Source: Talpa occidentalis
Taxonomy: Eukaryota > Chordata > Mammalia > Eulipotyphla > Talpidae
Direction: 5' to 3'
DNA: 64,000 nt
Assembly: GCF_014898055.3 (NCBI RefSeq)
Contig: NW_023601104.1
Location: forward strand, 78,227,106 to 78,291,105
A model generated the notes under the pieces. It had not been told where the DNA came from, searched no databases, and saw nothing but the letters and a program-made list of their open reading frames with translations. The translations under genes and the position numbers were made by a program. This document shows positions 1 through 10,990 of this stretch, in pieces. Position 1 is the stretch's first letter, and each line of letters begins with the position of its first letter.

Positions 1-1082
1 CAAGATAATATTCATCAGATGTAACAGGAGGCATACTGAGATAATATTAATTAATCTTATTCCACCATGAAGTGAGAACCTCCAAACAGCCCTTAGTTCT
101 CTCCCCAAGTAAAGATCTTATGTCCCCTCAAGTGCTATAGAAAGGCAATAGCAGGCTGCAGCCCATTAGGTACATACAGAGATGCAAAGTAAGCAGGAAG
201 ACTTAAAGGGGTACTATTGATGCGAACATCATATTTTTATTAAATCCTTCTCTCTCAAATATCAGTAGCAAATTGCATTACTGACTTCAAAGTACCTTTA
301 AAAAATTAAATGCATATTTCTTCCTCCCAGTGTTCTAGTGATTAGAGGATCTGATTTCTACAGAGCCTCAGTAACAGAAATAAAAGATTAGATTGTTCTA
401 GGTAGGAAAAAACATCAGATAGACAACAACAGTAATCACCTTTACATCAACTGTTCCCCCAGGGGCTTTCAATGTTGTACAAAACTTAGGAAGTTCTATA
501 TCTCTGATTCTCTTATCTTTCTGCTAAGACTCAGAAAATTAGGTGACATTTTTGAAACATTTTGGGTGGTGCTGTACTGAACTGAGGACAAAGGAAACTA
601 GTCTGATTATTTTTACCTGGATGATTCCAATTTCTTCTATTTTAAAAATTGAGTGGAGATATTTATTTAATAAAAGCAACAACAAAACAATAGATTTATT
701 GATTGCTCACACATGTAACTCTTACAACTCCCGAGGTCACAAAAAAAGGAGATCTTTGTCTCTAATAGACATCAGAAGGAACTCTCTAGAAAGGATGGTT
801 TAAAAGTTGAACTCTATTATATTCTGCACATAATTTTAATTGAAAGTATCTTCTTGGGGATCTAATTGCTCACTCTTCAGTTATGAAATTGCTCTTAATA
901 AGGTTACCTTTTGAAGTTAGTTTCATTACAAAGTCACCTTTCTTCACTTAGACCTGAGAAAAGGTAAAAGGAGATATCTCTGTGCGTGTGTGTGTAGAGT
1001 CTATCTACCTAGATATCAATTACAGATGCATGAACATGGTTATAAATGATACAAAATACATGCATATATGTAACTATGTATA

Positions 1083-1129
1083 TGTATTCATGAAATGAAT
1101 ACATTTACCTTTACACTGGTAAAGGTAAA
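1083..1129. repeat. two abutting perfect hairpins
   Basis: The first inverted repeat has 9-bp arms, TGTATTCAT at 1083-1091 and ATGAATACA at 1095-1103, around a 3-nt loop. The second starts at the next base and has 11-bp arms, TTTACCTTTAC at 1104-1114 and GTAAAGGTAAA at 1119-1129, around the loop ACTG. A MIR fragment begins a few bases later. Function unknown. Confidence 0.9.
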
Positions 1130-1132
1130 GAG

Positions 1133-1332
1133 TACCTGTCCTGGAATCAGGTTGCCAGGGATCAAAACCTGGCTCTTACTTAGTTGTGAGGACTTAAGAG
1201 CATTTCTTAACCTTATTACAGAAGCCTCAGTTTCCTTGTCTGTAAACTGAGGTACCACTTCATGGGGATGTCAAGAGTGTTAAATGAACTATTCCAAGGA
1301 AAGCACTCAGATCAATGCCTGGCATATAAATG
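1133..1332 (+). repeat. MIR-like SINE fragment
   Basis: Nearly full-length MIR pattern: a CCTGGCTCTTACTTAGTTGTGA core, a CCTCAGTTTCCTTGTCTGTAAA motif and an ATGCCTGGCATATAAATG tail. Confidence 0.85.
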
Positions 1333-3264
1333 TTGGCAAAGAAAGGGAGGATGTAGATATAACATCAGTCACCAAGATATTTGAAAACCCAAGACTGCAA
1401 GCTTCCTCCTCTTAAGCTTCCTCTGAGTTTTCTTCCTTCGCTTTAAGATTTTTGCCTCCCACTCTCTCAAACTTAATTCAATGTCCATCCCACTCTCTCA
1501 AATTTAATGCAGCCTCTCTGGATTGATCTTTCTCAACTAAAAAGTGAAAAATATGAACTTGATCTTCAAAGTCTTTTCCAGTTCCAGTTCTTTTCTTTTT
1601 TTAAGGATGTAAATTCTATTGAAAGATACTATAATTAAGGTGAGACAAGGTGCTCAGGCCATGCTGAGATACTATATCAGCACTGGCTACTACGTCAATT
1701 GAAAAAGATAAGGACAGCTACCCCACCCCCACCCCGGGGAAAGGGAAACTGAGCATCAAGCTATACTAGTAAAAATAAAGTAGATAATAGCCAACTTCAG
1801 ACAAATCTTTCCATGAGCTTGCATTGTTTATTCTGGTTCCCCTTCAAAACCCCAAGCCAGACTCTAAAATTAGGTGGGTTGTTATCATTTAATTATGTGA
1901 ATTTTTAAAAAATTCAAGTTGGATAGCAAACTGTCATTGTGAATTTCAAGACTACTCACAATGACACCAATTTCAAATGATAGTACAGGTCGGGTACACA
2001 TATTTTTATGGGAGCTCACACTTCATCGATGAGAACAAATCTCAATGTTCTAAATGCGATACCTGAGCCAAAATATCAGAACAGATAAAGGGGTGAAGAA
2101 TGACAGCAAGAGCTGGTTATATCCCCTTAGCAGAAACCAACTGGAACCAACTATATTGACTTGTTCATACGTGTAAGCATGCAGGAATATTACACTGAAG
2201 GTTTAGCCATATTTCCCAGGAACAGAGTCACAAACAGATTAGGTAGAATGTCCAAAATGGGTGAGGTCATTACCTTCATTCTCTCACAACTAAGAGCAAA
2301 TGCCAAGCAAGCACTTTCCAAGCAGGAAAAAAGTAGAAGCCCTTTCTGTCTCAGGCTACCAGGGAAACACAAAGGGTCCATTTGTGGGTTTTGTTGCTGG
2401 GTCCTTGCTTTTGTTTGGTTGGTTTGTTATTTTAATAAAAGGTCTAATTCAAGAGGAGCTGCAAAGGCTGGACTGTCAAATCAGATCTTCCCAGACACTT
2501 ACAAACTGCCTGTTGCAGCAGTGGCCACTGGGATCTACCAACCCAAGACGAATGGCAGTGCTTGTCTTTCTAGACTTATATTTGCATGGAGGCTGGAGAC
2601 CCTAACCACACTTAGGGGAGTTCAGAGCCTTCAGATCAGCTCGGTAGAGGGCTGTGCCTAATCAGAGATCTTGTTCAGTTTGGACATATCCCTCTGGCTG
2701 TGAAATTGGTACCTGAAGCAAAGCCCACCACCCTGGATATGCAGCACCCCCAAGGTCACACACCCTCATTCCACACAACACAGCAACCAACTCCAACCCC
2801 AGTTCCCTGGAAGCCACTTCCGGGTGTAGCCAAGGGAGACAGAGTGAGCCAAACACTTCCCCAGCCATTCTCTCTTGCAGTTGAGGCCAGAAGCCCACCG
2901 TTCTCCACACAGAGCCCCCTCCCACAGTCCACACAGGCCTCAGTTCCCACAGCCAGGCCCAGCCCGCGTGGGTATGCATGCACACACAGACAGCAGAGGG
3001 CTGGGGAAGCTGCGCCAGTAGCCACTCCCACACTATCCGGGGGGCCTAAACTCAGGCAAACAAAAGACAATCTAGGCATGGATGGGGAGATAGAAAAACT
3101 GAAAATATAAAACAAAGAAACTATGATGGTGTGTCCTCATGGTAAGGCAGGTCAGTCGAGACCTACCTTTGGCCCAGGACCGCACAGCCGTTCACTCGTG
3201 GGACTGCCAACGAGGCGGAGGGTCTTCTCCATCTCCCAGGGGCCTTGAGCAAGTGTTGCTTTGG

Positions 3265-3270
3265 TTTATT
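3265..3270 (-). terminator. candidate poly(A) signal AATAAA for DPF3a
   Basis: TTTATT on the plus strand reads AATAAA on the transcript strand, about 1.08 kb after the stop codon. A canonical hexamer, but its use is unproven. Confidence 0.3.
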
Positions 3271-3927
3271 TCAGGAGGTGCTATTGGAAACATAAAACAA
3301 AGTGCCTGGAGGACACTATAAAAAAAAATAGAAGAAACACGGGAGACTTGATCATCCAACAGGAATTTATAAGTTTTTAAACAAGGGCGAGGGGAGGGGC
3401 AGTATACTGTGAGGTATCATTCTTTCTTCCAGGAGGGTGGCATCCGCTTGTTGGGTCACTGCTGAGTCCATGACTCTCTGCTTCTATTCCGTTCCTGCGT
3501 TTGGAAATTGCTCTTCGCCAGAAGGAAAGCGAGGTAAAAGCCAGCAACAACAAAACAGCGGCTGTGCTGTCCAGGAGCCCGGGTGGCTGTGGGTCGAGGC
3601 CCGGGTGCTGGAGGGAGGCCACGTTCAGCCCCAGACTTCTCTGGAACTGCTGACATTTTCTCACAAGCAGGGAGGAAGATGGAAAGGTCAAGGAGGAGAG
3701 ATGGGGAGGGGTCTGCCATGGGGAGCCACAAACTCTGTGGGGTACAGAAAGTGCAATCATCTCCCATGGAGGAAATCCTCCTGGCTAGGTCTCCTCCGTC
3801 AGTCAACCCTCCCCCAGTGGCTTTCTTCTAGACAGGATATTAGTTCAATTTCTTTGATTTCCCTTCTCTCTCTCTCAAAGAAAAAGGTCCATTTCTAATA
3901 ATAGCAAGAATACATAAATAACAACTG

Positions 3928-3933
3928 TTTAAT
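3928..3933 (-). terminator. candidate poly(A) signal ATTAAA for DPF3a
   Basis: TTTAAT on the plus strand reads ATTAAA on the transcript strand, about 420 nt after the stop codon. It is the commonest variant hexamer. Not confirmed. Confidence 0.25.
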
Positions 3934-4351
3934 GTTATTGGCTCTTTGTTTCCAAACCCAATGTTCCTCCTCTTTTCACTTTGCCAATAAATATGAAAAC
4001 TGAGAAAATCAACTCTGCTCATGTCAAAAAGATCCCCTCCCCCCAAATAGATAATCCACCTAACTCCCCACGTCTATGGAAAATAAATAGGACATCACGA
4101 TGCCGTCACGCTGAAGGACTGTTACGCTGCTCTTTTGTCCTGTTTTGTTTTGTTTCAGTAGTTTGTGCTTCTGCTGTACATACCCAGAACAGAGGGGAAG
4201 GAGGGCAGGATGTGTGGAAGGTGAGAGGGAAAAGCAAGGAGAGGGGGGAAAACCTAAGTTGTCTCTCATTAAAAAAAAATATATCAGAACCAGAACAATG
4301 ACCAAAGTCAGAGGGTGGTGGCTAATTGCCCAGAGAGTCTGTTCCGTGGGT

Positions 4352-4551
4352 TTAGCAACTGCCCTTTTTATCTGCTGTGGGCGAGCCCCGGCCACCGCGG
4401 CGTCCTCGGCAGGTGCGAGGCTCTTCCAAATCGTCCTCATCAAAGCCGTGGAAAGTTGAGGTGTCACTTTCTGACGTGGAACCGAATAAGTCCTCCGTGG
4501 TGCGTGCTGCGGCCGCTGCCTTCTCCTTCCTGCCTTCTCCTCCCAAATGAG
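4352..4551 (-). CDS. DPF3: DPF3a-specific terminal coding exon with stop codon
   Basis: This alternative last exon defines the short isoform DPF3a. With the G carried over from the exon at 7395-7523 it encodes 66 residues and a TAA stop at 4352-4354. The tail begins AHLGGEGRKEK and ends RGSPTADKKGSC. It replaces the second half of PHD1 and all of PHD2, so DPF3a lacks the acetyl-histone-reading double PHD finger of DPF3b. Visible parts are an Ala run (AAAAA), an acidic Ser/Thr-rich stretch (DLFGSTSESDTSTFHGFDED) and a basic RG-rich end. The Ser in RGSPT (codon 4382-4384) corresponds to human Ser348, reported as a CK2 target controlling HEY binding. The acceptor is ACATGTCAG/CTC with a poor pyrimidine tract. 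Confidence 0.96.
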
Positions 4552-7394
4552 CTGACATGTATGATGAATATATCAGCACATGGGTTAAGCAACAGACAGC
4601 ATTATTAATATTCTTATTACATTACCACAATGTTATTCTTAATAGCAAGATCATAAACCATTTCACACCACAAGGGATTAACTGGTTCATCACCTGGACG
4701 ATTTGGGATAGCAGGACAAAGCAAACAATTCCAGGGAAAAGGATTCCTCCTCCCTCCCTGAAAAGATATCATCTCTAACCATGATATAGAAGGCCGCGGC
4801 TTCTCACAGAGAACGAATCAACCACGATCGTCCTTGCTTCTCCTCCGTAGGCACACATACGCATGCACGCTCGCTCCACCCGCCCCAAACAAAAAGTTTC
4901 CTTGGTAGTTTTGAAGTCTGGTTGGTATTTCTTTGGTGCTTTCAGTTGGTGTTTATCGGAACAATGTTGGTCCTTAAAATTTTGACAGTCAGCTTTACAA
5001 AGGGATTACTGTCAGGTAACACATTCGAGGTGCTTAAGCCTCCATCCGCTTTATTTTTATTTTTACTCATTTCTAGCCTCATTCTCTCAGTACCCTTTCA
5101 ATTCTGCCCTTACATCAGGTAATTCATTGCCCTGGAAATAAAAAGTAGTTGGAAAGTCTGATAACTGTTAAGTAGATAGAGTCATCTTTTTTAACCACTG
5201 GAGGAAATATCTGTGATCCGCATCCACACACAAGAGCATGTGCATACATGTATGCGTGCGCACACACACACACACACACACACACTCTCTGTTTCTCTCT
5301 CTCTCTCTCTCTCTTTCACTCCAGCCACTAAACACATCAGGTCTCAATTACTCCAGAGAAGTCCCGAGTCATCAAATCTAACTCAAAGCATAAGTAAGTG
5401 GGAACTGGGGGTTAAAAAACCTAGTAAGATAGAGTTAATACTGAAATCTGTAAAATTCAGATTTAAACCTTTTCACATTCAAAATGGGCCCCAGGACTGC
5501 CCCCAAATGAGGCTATGATGTGCCACATCTGGTGTCCATTTCAGGAATCTCACTTTCTCCCCAGGAAACAGAGAAAGTGGGGCAGATGGAAGAGAAAGGC
5601 AGCCCTACCGAGCTCCATGCTCTCCTTGGAAGGACTCCAGGAAAGCCCTAGAGAAGTATTTCCCCCCTCTCTGAACAAGCATGTTCTAGGGGTTAATGCC
5701 ACCCATTTGTTATCTCCAAGGTATCACTGTTTCAGGAACATCAAAGTCAGACCTTGACTAAAGTATCCACCAGAATTAATCCTGGACAAATACAATGACA
5801 AGGCCTAGGCTGGTGTCAAATGGTCCCCTGAGTCACAGAGCACACAGATCCTGAGAAGCCAAAGCTGAACAAAGACTGCATGTGAAGAGAGAGGCTCTGG
5901 GTAGAAAAAAACAACTGCCACTTCTAGTACCCCAAAGATCAGACTCAAGGGCTCCATCTTATGCAGGGAAAGAAGGAAATGATAGCTGTTTTTTTAAAGA
6001 GAACTCTGAAGTTGCCCTTTCTAAAGTACCCCAAATCCACAGCAGTCCTTAACATTCTGCCTAGAATATCACGCCCCCAAGTGACTTTGCTGGGTAAAGA
6101 TTTTGTCTGATCACTTCCTTCTAAGAAACAGGGAATTGAGTTTCAATGGTTTTGTTTTCTTTTTAACTATCTAAAACTTAAGGCCCACTATCACTATCAC
6201 AAGGGCCCTCTCTCTACTGGCACCAGTAGAGTAATAGGTTCAGGGTTTGGATAGTAAACGAATTGACAGGAAAGCAAAAATGGGCCACTATTTTAGGGTC
6301 CTTAAAAATTACATGTTAAGAGTTGTGTGCAATGGAAACCACAGTCCTTTTCTGATAACTGATTCAAGTCAGTCTTAAAATCTAAACAACATAAACACCA
6401 AATATAAAAGGACTAATGACAAGGTTTGCAGACAACATAAGGGAAAAACTAAGTTACTAAGGTAAACCGAGGTGTGGTCATCTCAGTCCGTCTCTTGGGA
6501 CTAGGAGTTGAAAAGATATTGGGCAGACAGGTAGAAACAGGAAGGACCCCTCATTGCTGAAACCAAATATACAATTGAACAGTATCACCTACTCGTCAGC
6601 GGTTATAAAACAATATAAAAAAAATAGGTAGTAACAGCCAACCAGGACCAGCCAAAAATCATGGTATGGTTAGAGTTGAAAAACAAAAGAGCTTGAACAA
6701 AACTTGAAAAACTGAACTCATTTTAAGGATGAAAAAATAAGACCAAAATCTTTTTTGTTATTACAGTCTTTGAAGAAGTTAAAGATGAAAATTTAAAAAA
6801 AAATGCTAAGTCTATTCCATATTAGCCCTTAGAAGGCCTGCTCTTTCACCTCTCTGATCTGTCAGGGTCTCCTTTGTCTGTTCCACAGGAGAAAATGAGA
6901 TGAGTGGTCAATGGAGGTGGTGTTTATGCATCTACCCAGGAACCCAGGGGTCTCTGACTCCCCCAGTTCAAGATGTACGTGCTCTCCCAATATTTATGTT
7001 TCCATACTCTTCCAGTTTTCCCCCAGACACTTCCACAGGACAAACACATCTTTTTGTTCCATGCACATCACCCGACACAAGGAAGCAAGCTGCCTTTGTC
7101 TCCAGGTGTCTACACTATCTCACGGACGTCCATACCAACACATGCAAGGAAATAGCCACCTCATGGAAAGGCCCGGACACAAGTCAAAACTTCTTTCCCC
7201 TTTTCCCCGGATCCCAAGACATAACTTTTGATTCTTAAGACCCAAAGAAGAAAAATAGCAAAAGACCTGCAAACCCCTCTCCACCGGAAATCACCACTCC
7301 GCCCTTTGAGCCCCACCACCCAAAAGATGGCAGAGGAATGCAAGTGGAGCAGTTCCTGGCTACCGCACACCATGCAAGAAGGGGCCACACTCAC
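4552..7394 (-). other. DPF3: DPF3 intron between PHD1 exon and DPF3a terminal exon (2,843 bp)
   Basis: Donor GTGAGT at 7389-7394 and acceptor AG at 4552-4553. It holds a CA/CT microsatellite at 5261-5314 and otherwise no repeat I can name. The 570 bp next to the acceptor, about 4556-5130, show no recognisable repeat and a CpG-containing patch near 4790-4890. They could hold splicing or enhancer elements; that is inference. Confidence 0.75.
5261..5314. repeat. compound (CA)n-(TC)n microsatellite
   Basis: A CA run at 5261-5285 passes into CT and TC units, with a TC run at 5294-5314 after a short GTT interruption. Confidence 0.95.
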
Positions 7395-7523
7395 CAGAGC
7401 GTCCACAGTCTGCACACGACACCAGCTCTTCTGGCCGCCCACTCTTCTTGTTCAAGTTAGAGCCCCCCAAGCAGAAGTCACAGTAGTTATTGGGAATGAC
7501 TGTCCCATCCGGTCCTTTCTGGG
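7395..7523 (-). CDS. DPF3: DPF3 coding exon (probably exon 8), first half of PHD finger 1
   Basis: The 129-nt exon (phase 1/1) completes Pro and encodes 42 residues, starting [20 protein letters not shown] and ending [16 protein letters not shown]. The two CxxC pairs, YCDFC and CADC, are the first four zinc ligands of PHD1. The remaining ligands come from a DPF3b-specific exon not found here. Its last base G starts a codon completed either by CT of the DPF3a terminal exon (Ala) or by the DPF3b exon. This is therefore the branch point of alternative 3' end choice. The acceptor is TTTTTTTCCACAG/CCC and the donor CTCTG/GTGAGT. The residue after GGSN is Leu, where I recall Met in human. Confidence 0.97.
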
Positions 7524-10500
7524 CTGTGGAAAAAAATTTTTTTAAATCCACTGTTAGACTGACATGAGTTTCTACTGACCCGTCTCCTCCCAGAGTTTGG
7601 CCAGATCTGCTCCAGAAAGAATACAAAGCTTAGTATCTGAGATTTTGTTACAATCGAGTTGTTAAATTGGGCTGTTTTCTCTCTGCTTCTTTGTTCAACA
7701 GTAATAATGCCTTGCAAGCCATGCAGAGTTGAGTTTGATTTTTGCATTATTTTCCAGATCTATGTTTTCGTAGAAGTTACCTAGCTCATGTGACCACATT
7801 CTTAAAGGCACAAAGCACCAGAAGGCCTACTACTCCTTAAGTGAACCCTGAACAATGAGCTCCAATGAGCCAAGGATCCAACTGGCAGGTGGCAACCACA
7901 GACAGTGGTTCACTAGAGGGACAGAGACAAGTCAATGCTGGATAGATGCTCTCGTTTAGAAGATTCTCCCCCTGTCTCTTTTGGAAAACAAAGCATCACC
8001 GAGGGGTGATCATTTCCAGGAAGGACACTGAAGATGCTCTTGGGAGCTCTGAAGAATATCTTGGCAGGTGCACAGGTGTCCACTCTGGTGTGGTCTCATT
8101 TTCTTGAAATCCAGAATTGTTGGTCATGGAATGCATCCAGGACTAGTTAATCAATAGACCCCAACTGCCAGACCCCAAGAATCAGAACTGGACACTTAGC
8201 TCAGCCTCATGCCAGAGATGGGTTAAATGATGAGTGAGCAAGCACATCTCGAGGCTTTAGATCTTCATAAGCCAGTCATGCAGACAGGTGTTACACAAAA
8301 GCAAAGGAAAATCTTAGGATATGTTCTTGAAAACAAAGCTTTGCAAGAACAGTCCATATCCTGGAGCATTGAAATCATGCTCGGTTTCCAGGGGCTAGTT
8401 GAAAAGGCTTGGCCAGGTAGTTTCTTTGTATGGAGAAATGCCTCCATTTTTCCTGTTTTTCTATCCCTATTGTGGACATTTCTTTGTCACATTAATACGC
8501 CCTGTTTGCAGCTAAGAAGAAAGGAATGGAGGTTTATAGGATCAGCCTAAACCACTAGGGTATCTTCCTCCACGCTATACCCAATGTCTCCTGCTATCTT
8601 TCATTATTCACTGGCTAACATTAATCAGGGTCCCGTAGGGTACAAATCTGTAAAAGGAAGCAGATATGTGAGCACAAATACCATCCAGACAGTAAGTGAT
8701 AAACGGATTCACCCACTTTAATATGATTCCCTCTGGCCTTAGCTTACTCCATGCCTCTGCTTTGCCTCCAGGAATAGAAAAACTTACCTGGGGAAGGCGG
8801 AAGACAAAAGCTTGTGGAATTACATTATAGAGGGTTAATCCATTTATCAGTTGCTATTTGGATTGTTTAATCAGTTTCTAAGTCATTGATTTTCATCTTC
8901 AGGGAGGCAGACAATTCTCTGCAAGAAAAGTGTAGGCTGTTTGGGGCAGACAGAGAAGCTGGCCATACCCTGTGGCCTGCTGAGTGTGGGTTTTTCTTTA
9001 TCAGTCACTGCATCTCAAGACATCTGCACATCATACAGAACGGTTTTACAAATCATCTCCAAAAATCAGCATGTCTGCAAAAATTTTAGTCTACCTAGAA
9101 AATCTTCATTGCCCAAATCCAGAAGCACTAGTGTCCCTTGTTCCTTCTTGGTGCCATCTTAACCATTTTTAGAACTCTCTTACGAAATTCAAACATGCCT
9201 AGGAAGCAAATAAACTCAGGGTTTCCTCATTAGGAGGCTATTATGAAAATCAATCAAAAGGTGAACAGGAAGAAGGGGATATTAAATTTAAGGGCTAAAG
9301 GTAAACCAAAGCTAAATTTCATGATTGACAATTATTAAATATAAAATATGGAGATGCCAATCACGACTTAGGTCGCTTCTTCCTGCATGAAAAGCAATCA
9401 GAGAGACTCATGTATATCAACCCACTAAAACTCTCAAGAGGCCCAGTCTCATCATCCATCTCTTTCCCCCTCTCTCAGGGACTTCCTATTATGTGATTTC
9501 TTCCCCTTTCATAAAACCCTTAAGCCAGTAAAGAATCTGTTTTTCTCTAAGACACTGTATCTCTTGTGAATTATGAGGATGAAGAAGTAGAATACGGAAT
9601 AACTTCCAGATAATTCTTTACAGTTTATACCAGCAACAGACCATTGGTAAAACACTCCATTGGTCAAGGACTTGAATATTGCCAGAAATAAAAATTTCAG
9701 GAATGATCTAGTAGAGAAAAGCAGTGATGGAGAAATGAGCCTATATAAGAAGACAAAAGGAACAGAATTGAATATATCTGATGAGGAGAAGTTTCTGAGC
9801 AACTGAGTCAGAGCAGAGTCCCCGCACAGATGTGTGCTGGTTGTTGGCCATAAAAAGTGTTTAGCCAAGGCATTGAGGAAGATGCTCAAAAACTAGATGT
9901 AAACCCTGATGTGTGCAGTTATGACATATTTTGTGGGGAGGGAGGTGTAGGAGGAGGATGGGGGTTACTATATTCATCTATCAATGGCCCAATATAGAAA
10001 GTGATAGTGAACAGGTGTGAGGTATGCTTGTTTCCAGCAACATTCTTTTCTTTTCCTCCTATCTTCCCACATTAGCTCAAAGCTTCCTTCCAGCTAGGTA
10101 AAATATCTTGGGATAGATAAATCAATAGCTTTTATATCTGATTCTCTTAAATTTTGGGGTATTTAGGATTGATTTTTGGGGTTAAGAGTTCTCCCATGGA
10201 CCTCTCCCATATTCCCCAGCCAGAAATGACCTTGGAAGAGGACAATGTTGCCATCACATTTATGACCCTTCTCTTGCTCTACCACCTCATCACCCCATTT
10301 TTAAATGATCTTCAGATCCCTGTGCAAATAGCACACAGGGTACAGAGTTAATAGTTACAGGAAATAGTTAACAACAGGTGGGGTGAACAGCCTAGAAAAG
10401 GAAGGCAGAGAGGCAGGTAGGCAGCTTCTTGACCAAGCATAAGTATGGAAATGGCGGGGCCCTTGGAGATAAGGCATTTGGCCTCCTCCAAGGGGGACAG

Positions 10501-10874
10501 AGCACTGTGGTTGCTTTCCCTGTGGCAGAGCCACCTGTCTCTGAACACCATTCACTGGTTTATTTTCCCAGTCCTTGGAGAGGAGGGCTGGACCATGACC
10601 TAATGGATGGGTCAGCCATCTGGCCTGGTCCCACACTGCCTTCCCAGAGTACACAAGAGCAGTAGGTCAAGGGCCTTAAGCTGTAAAGAGTAATGCTGGA
10701 TCTCCACTATGGTAGATGAAACACCAGCACATACAAACATGCCCCAAAAAGCATAAACTATGATTCATTATCTCCTGAAAAGGGACACCAGGCTGCACCC
10801 ACCCACTCAGCCTCTCTCTTGGTTCAAGTTTTAGAAGTAAAAAAACAGACAATTATTAAGCTACAAAGCTGTGA

Positions 10875-10990
10875 TAGATCTTATGGTAGATGCTTTGCAT
10901 GTAATTTCATTGATTATCACAAAAACTGAGTAAAGTAGGGATTAATTGACAGATGAGGTAACTGAAGTCCAATGAGATTAAGACTCTGGC
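10875..10990 (-). repeat. MIR-like fragment
   Basis: Reverse-orientation MIR pattern around GACAGATGAGGTAACTGAAG. Confidence 0.65.

Larger units (their letters stand above)
1..3264. other. DNA downstream of DPF3a, intronic for DPF3b
   Basis: No exon is recognisable. The stretch holds two abutting hairpins at 1083-1129 and a MIR fragment at about 1133-1332. The rest is unique-looking sequence with GC rising from about 2680. I looked for the DPF3b PHD exons on the minus strand and saw none. Confidence 0.6.
3265..4351 (-). other. DPF3: probable DPF3a 3' UTR, end not determined
   Basis: This is the minus-strand sequence directly after the DPF3a stop codon. Candidate poly(A) signals read on the minus strand are ATTAAA at 3928-3933, with an AU-rich ATTTA-containing stretch just downstream in transcript order, and AATAAA at 3265-3270. 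Neither can be confirmed without transcript ends. The stretch contains no recognisable coding exon. The lower limit given here is the farther signal and is a guess. Confidence 0.35.

Noticed and set aside
2161..2661. 166-codon plus-strand frame
   Set aside because: No family resemblance, and overlapping frames of similar length occur nearby.
1..4351. DPF3b exons for the second half of PHD1 and PHD2
   Set aside because: No minus-strand match to the expected Cys-rich PHD peptides or their flanks; presumably left of the window.
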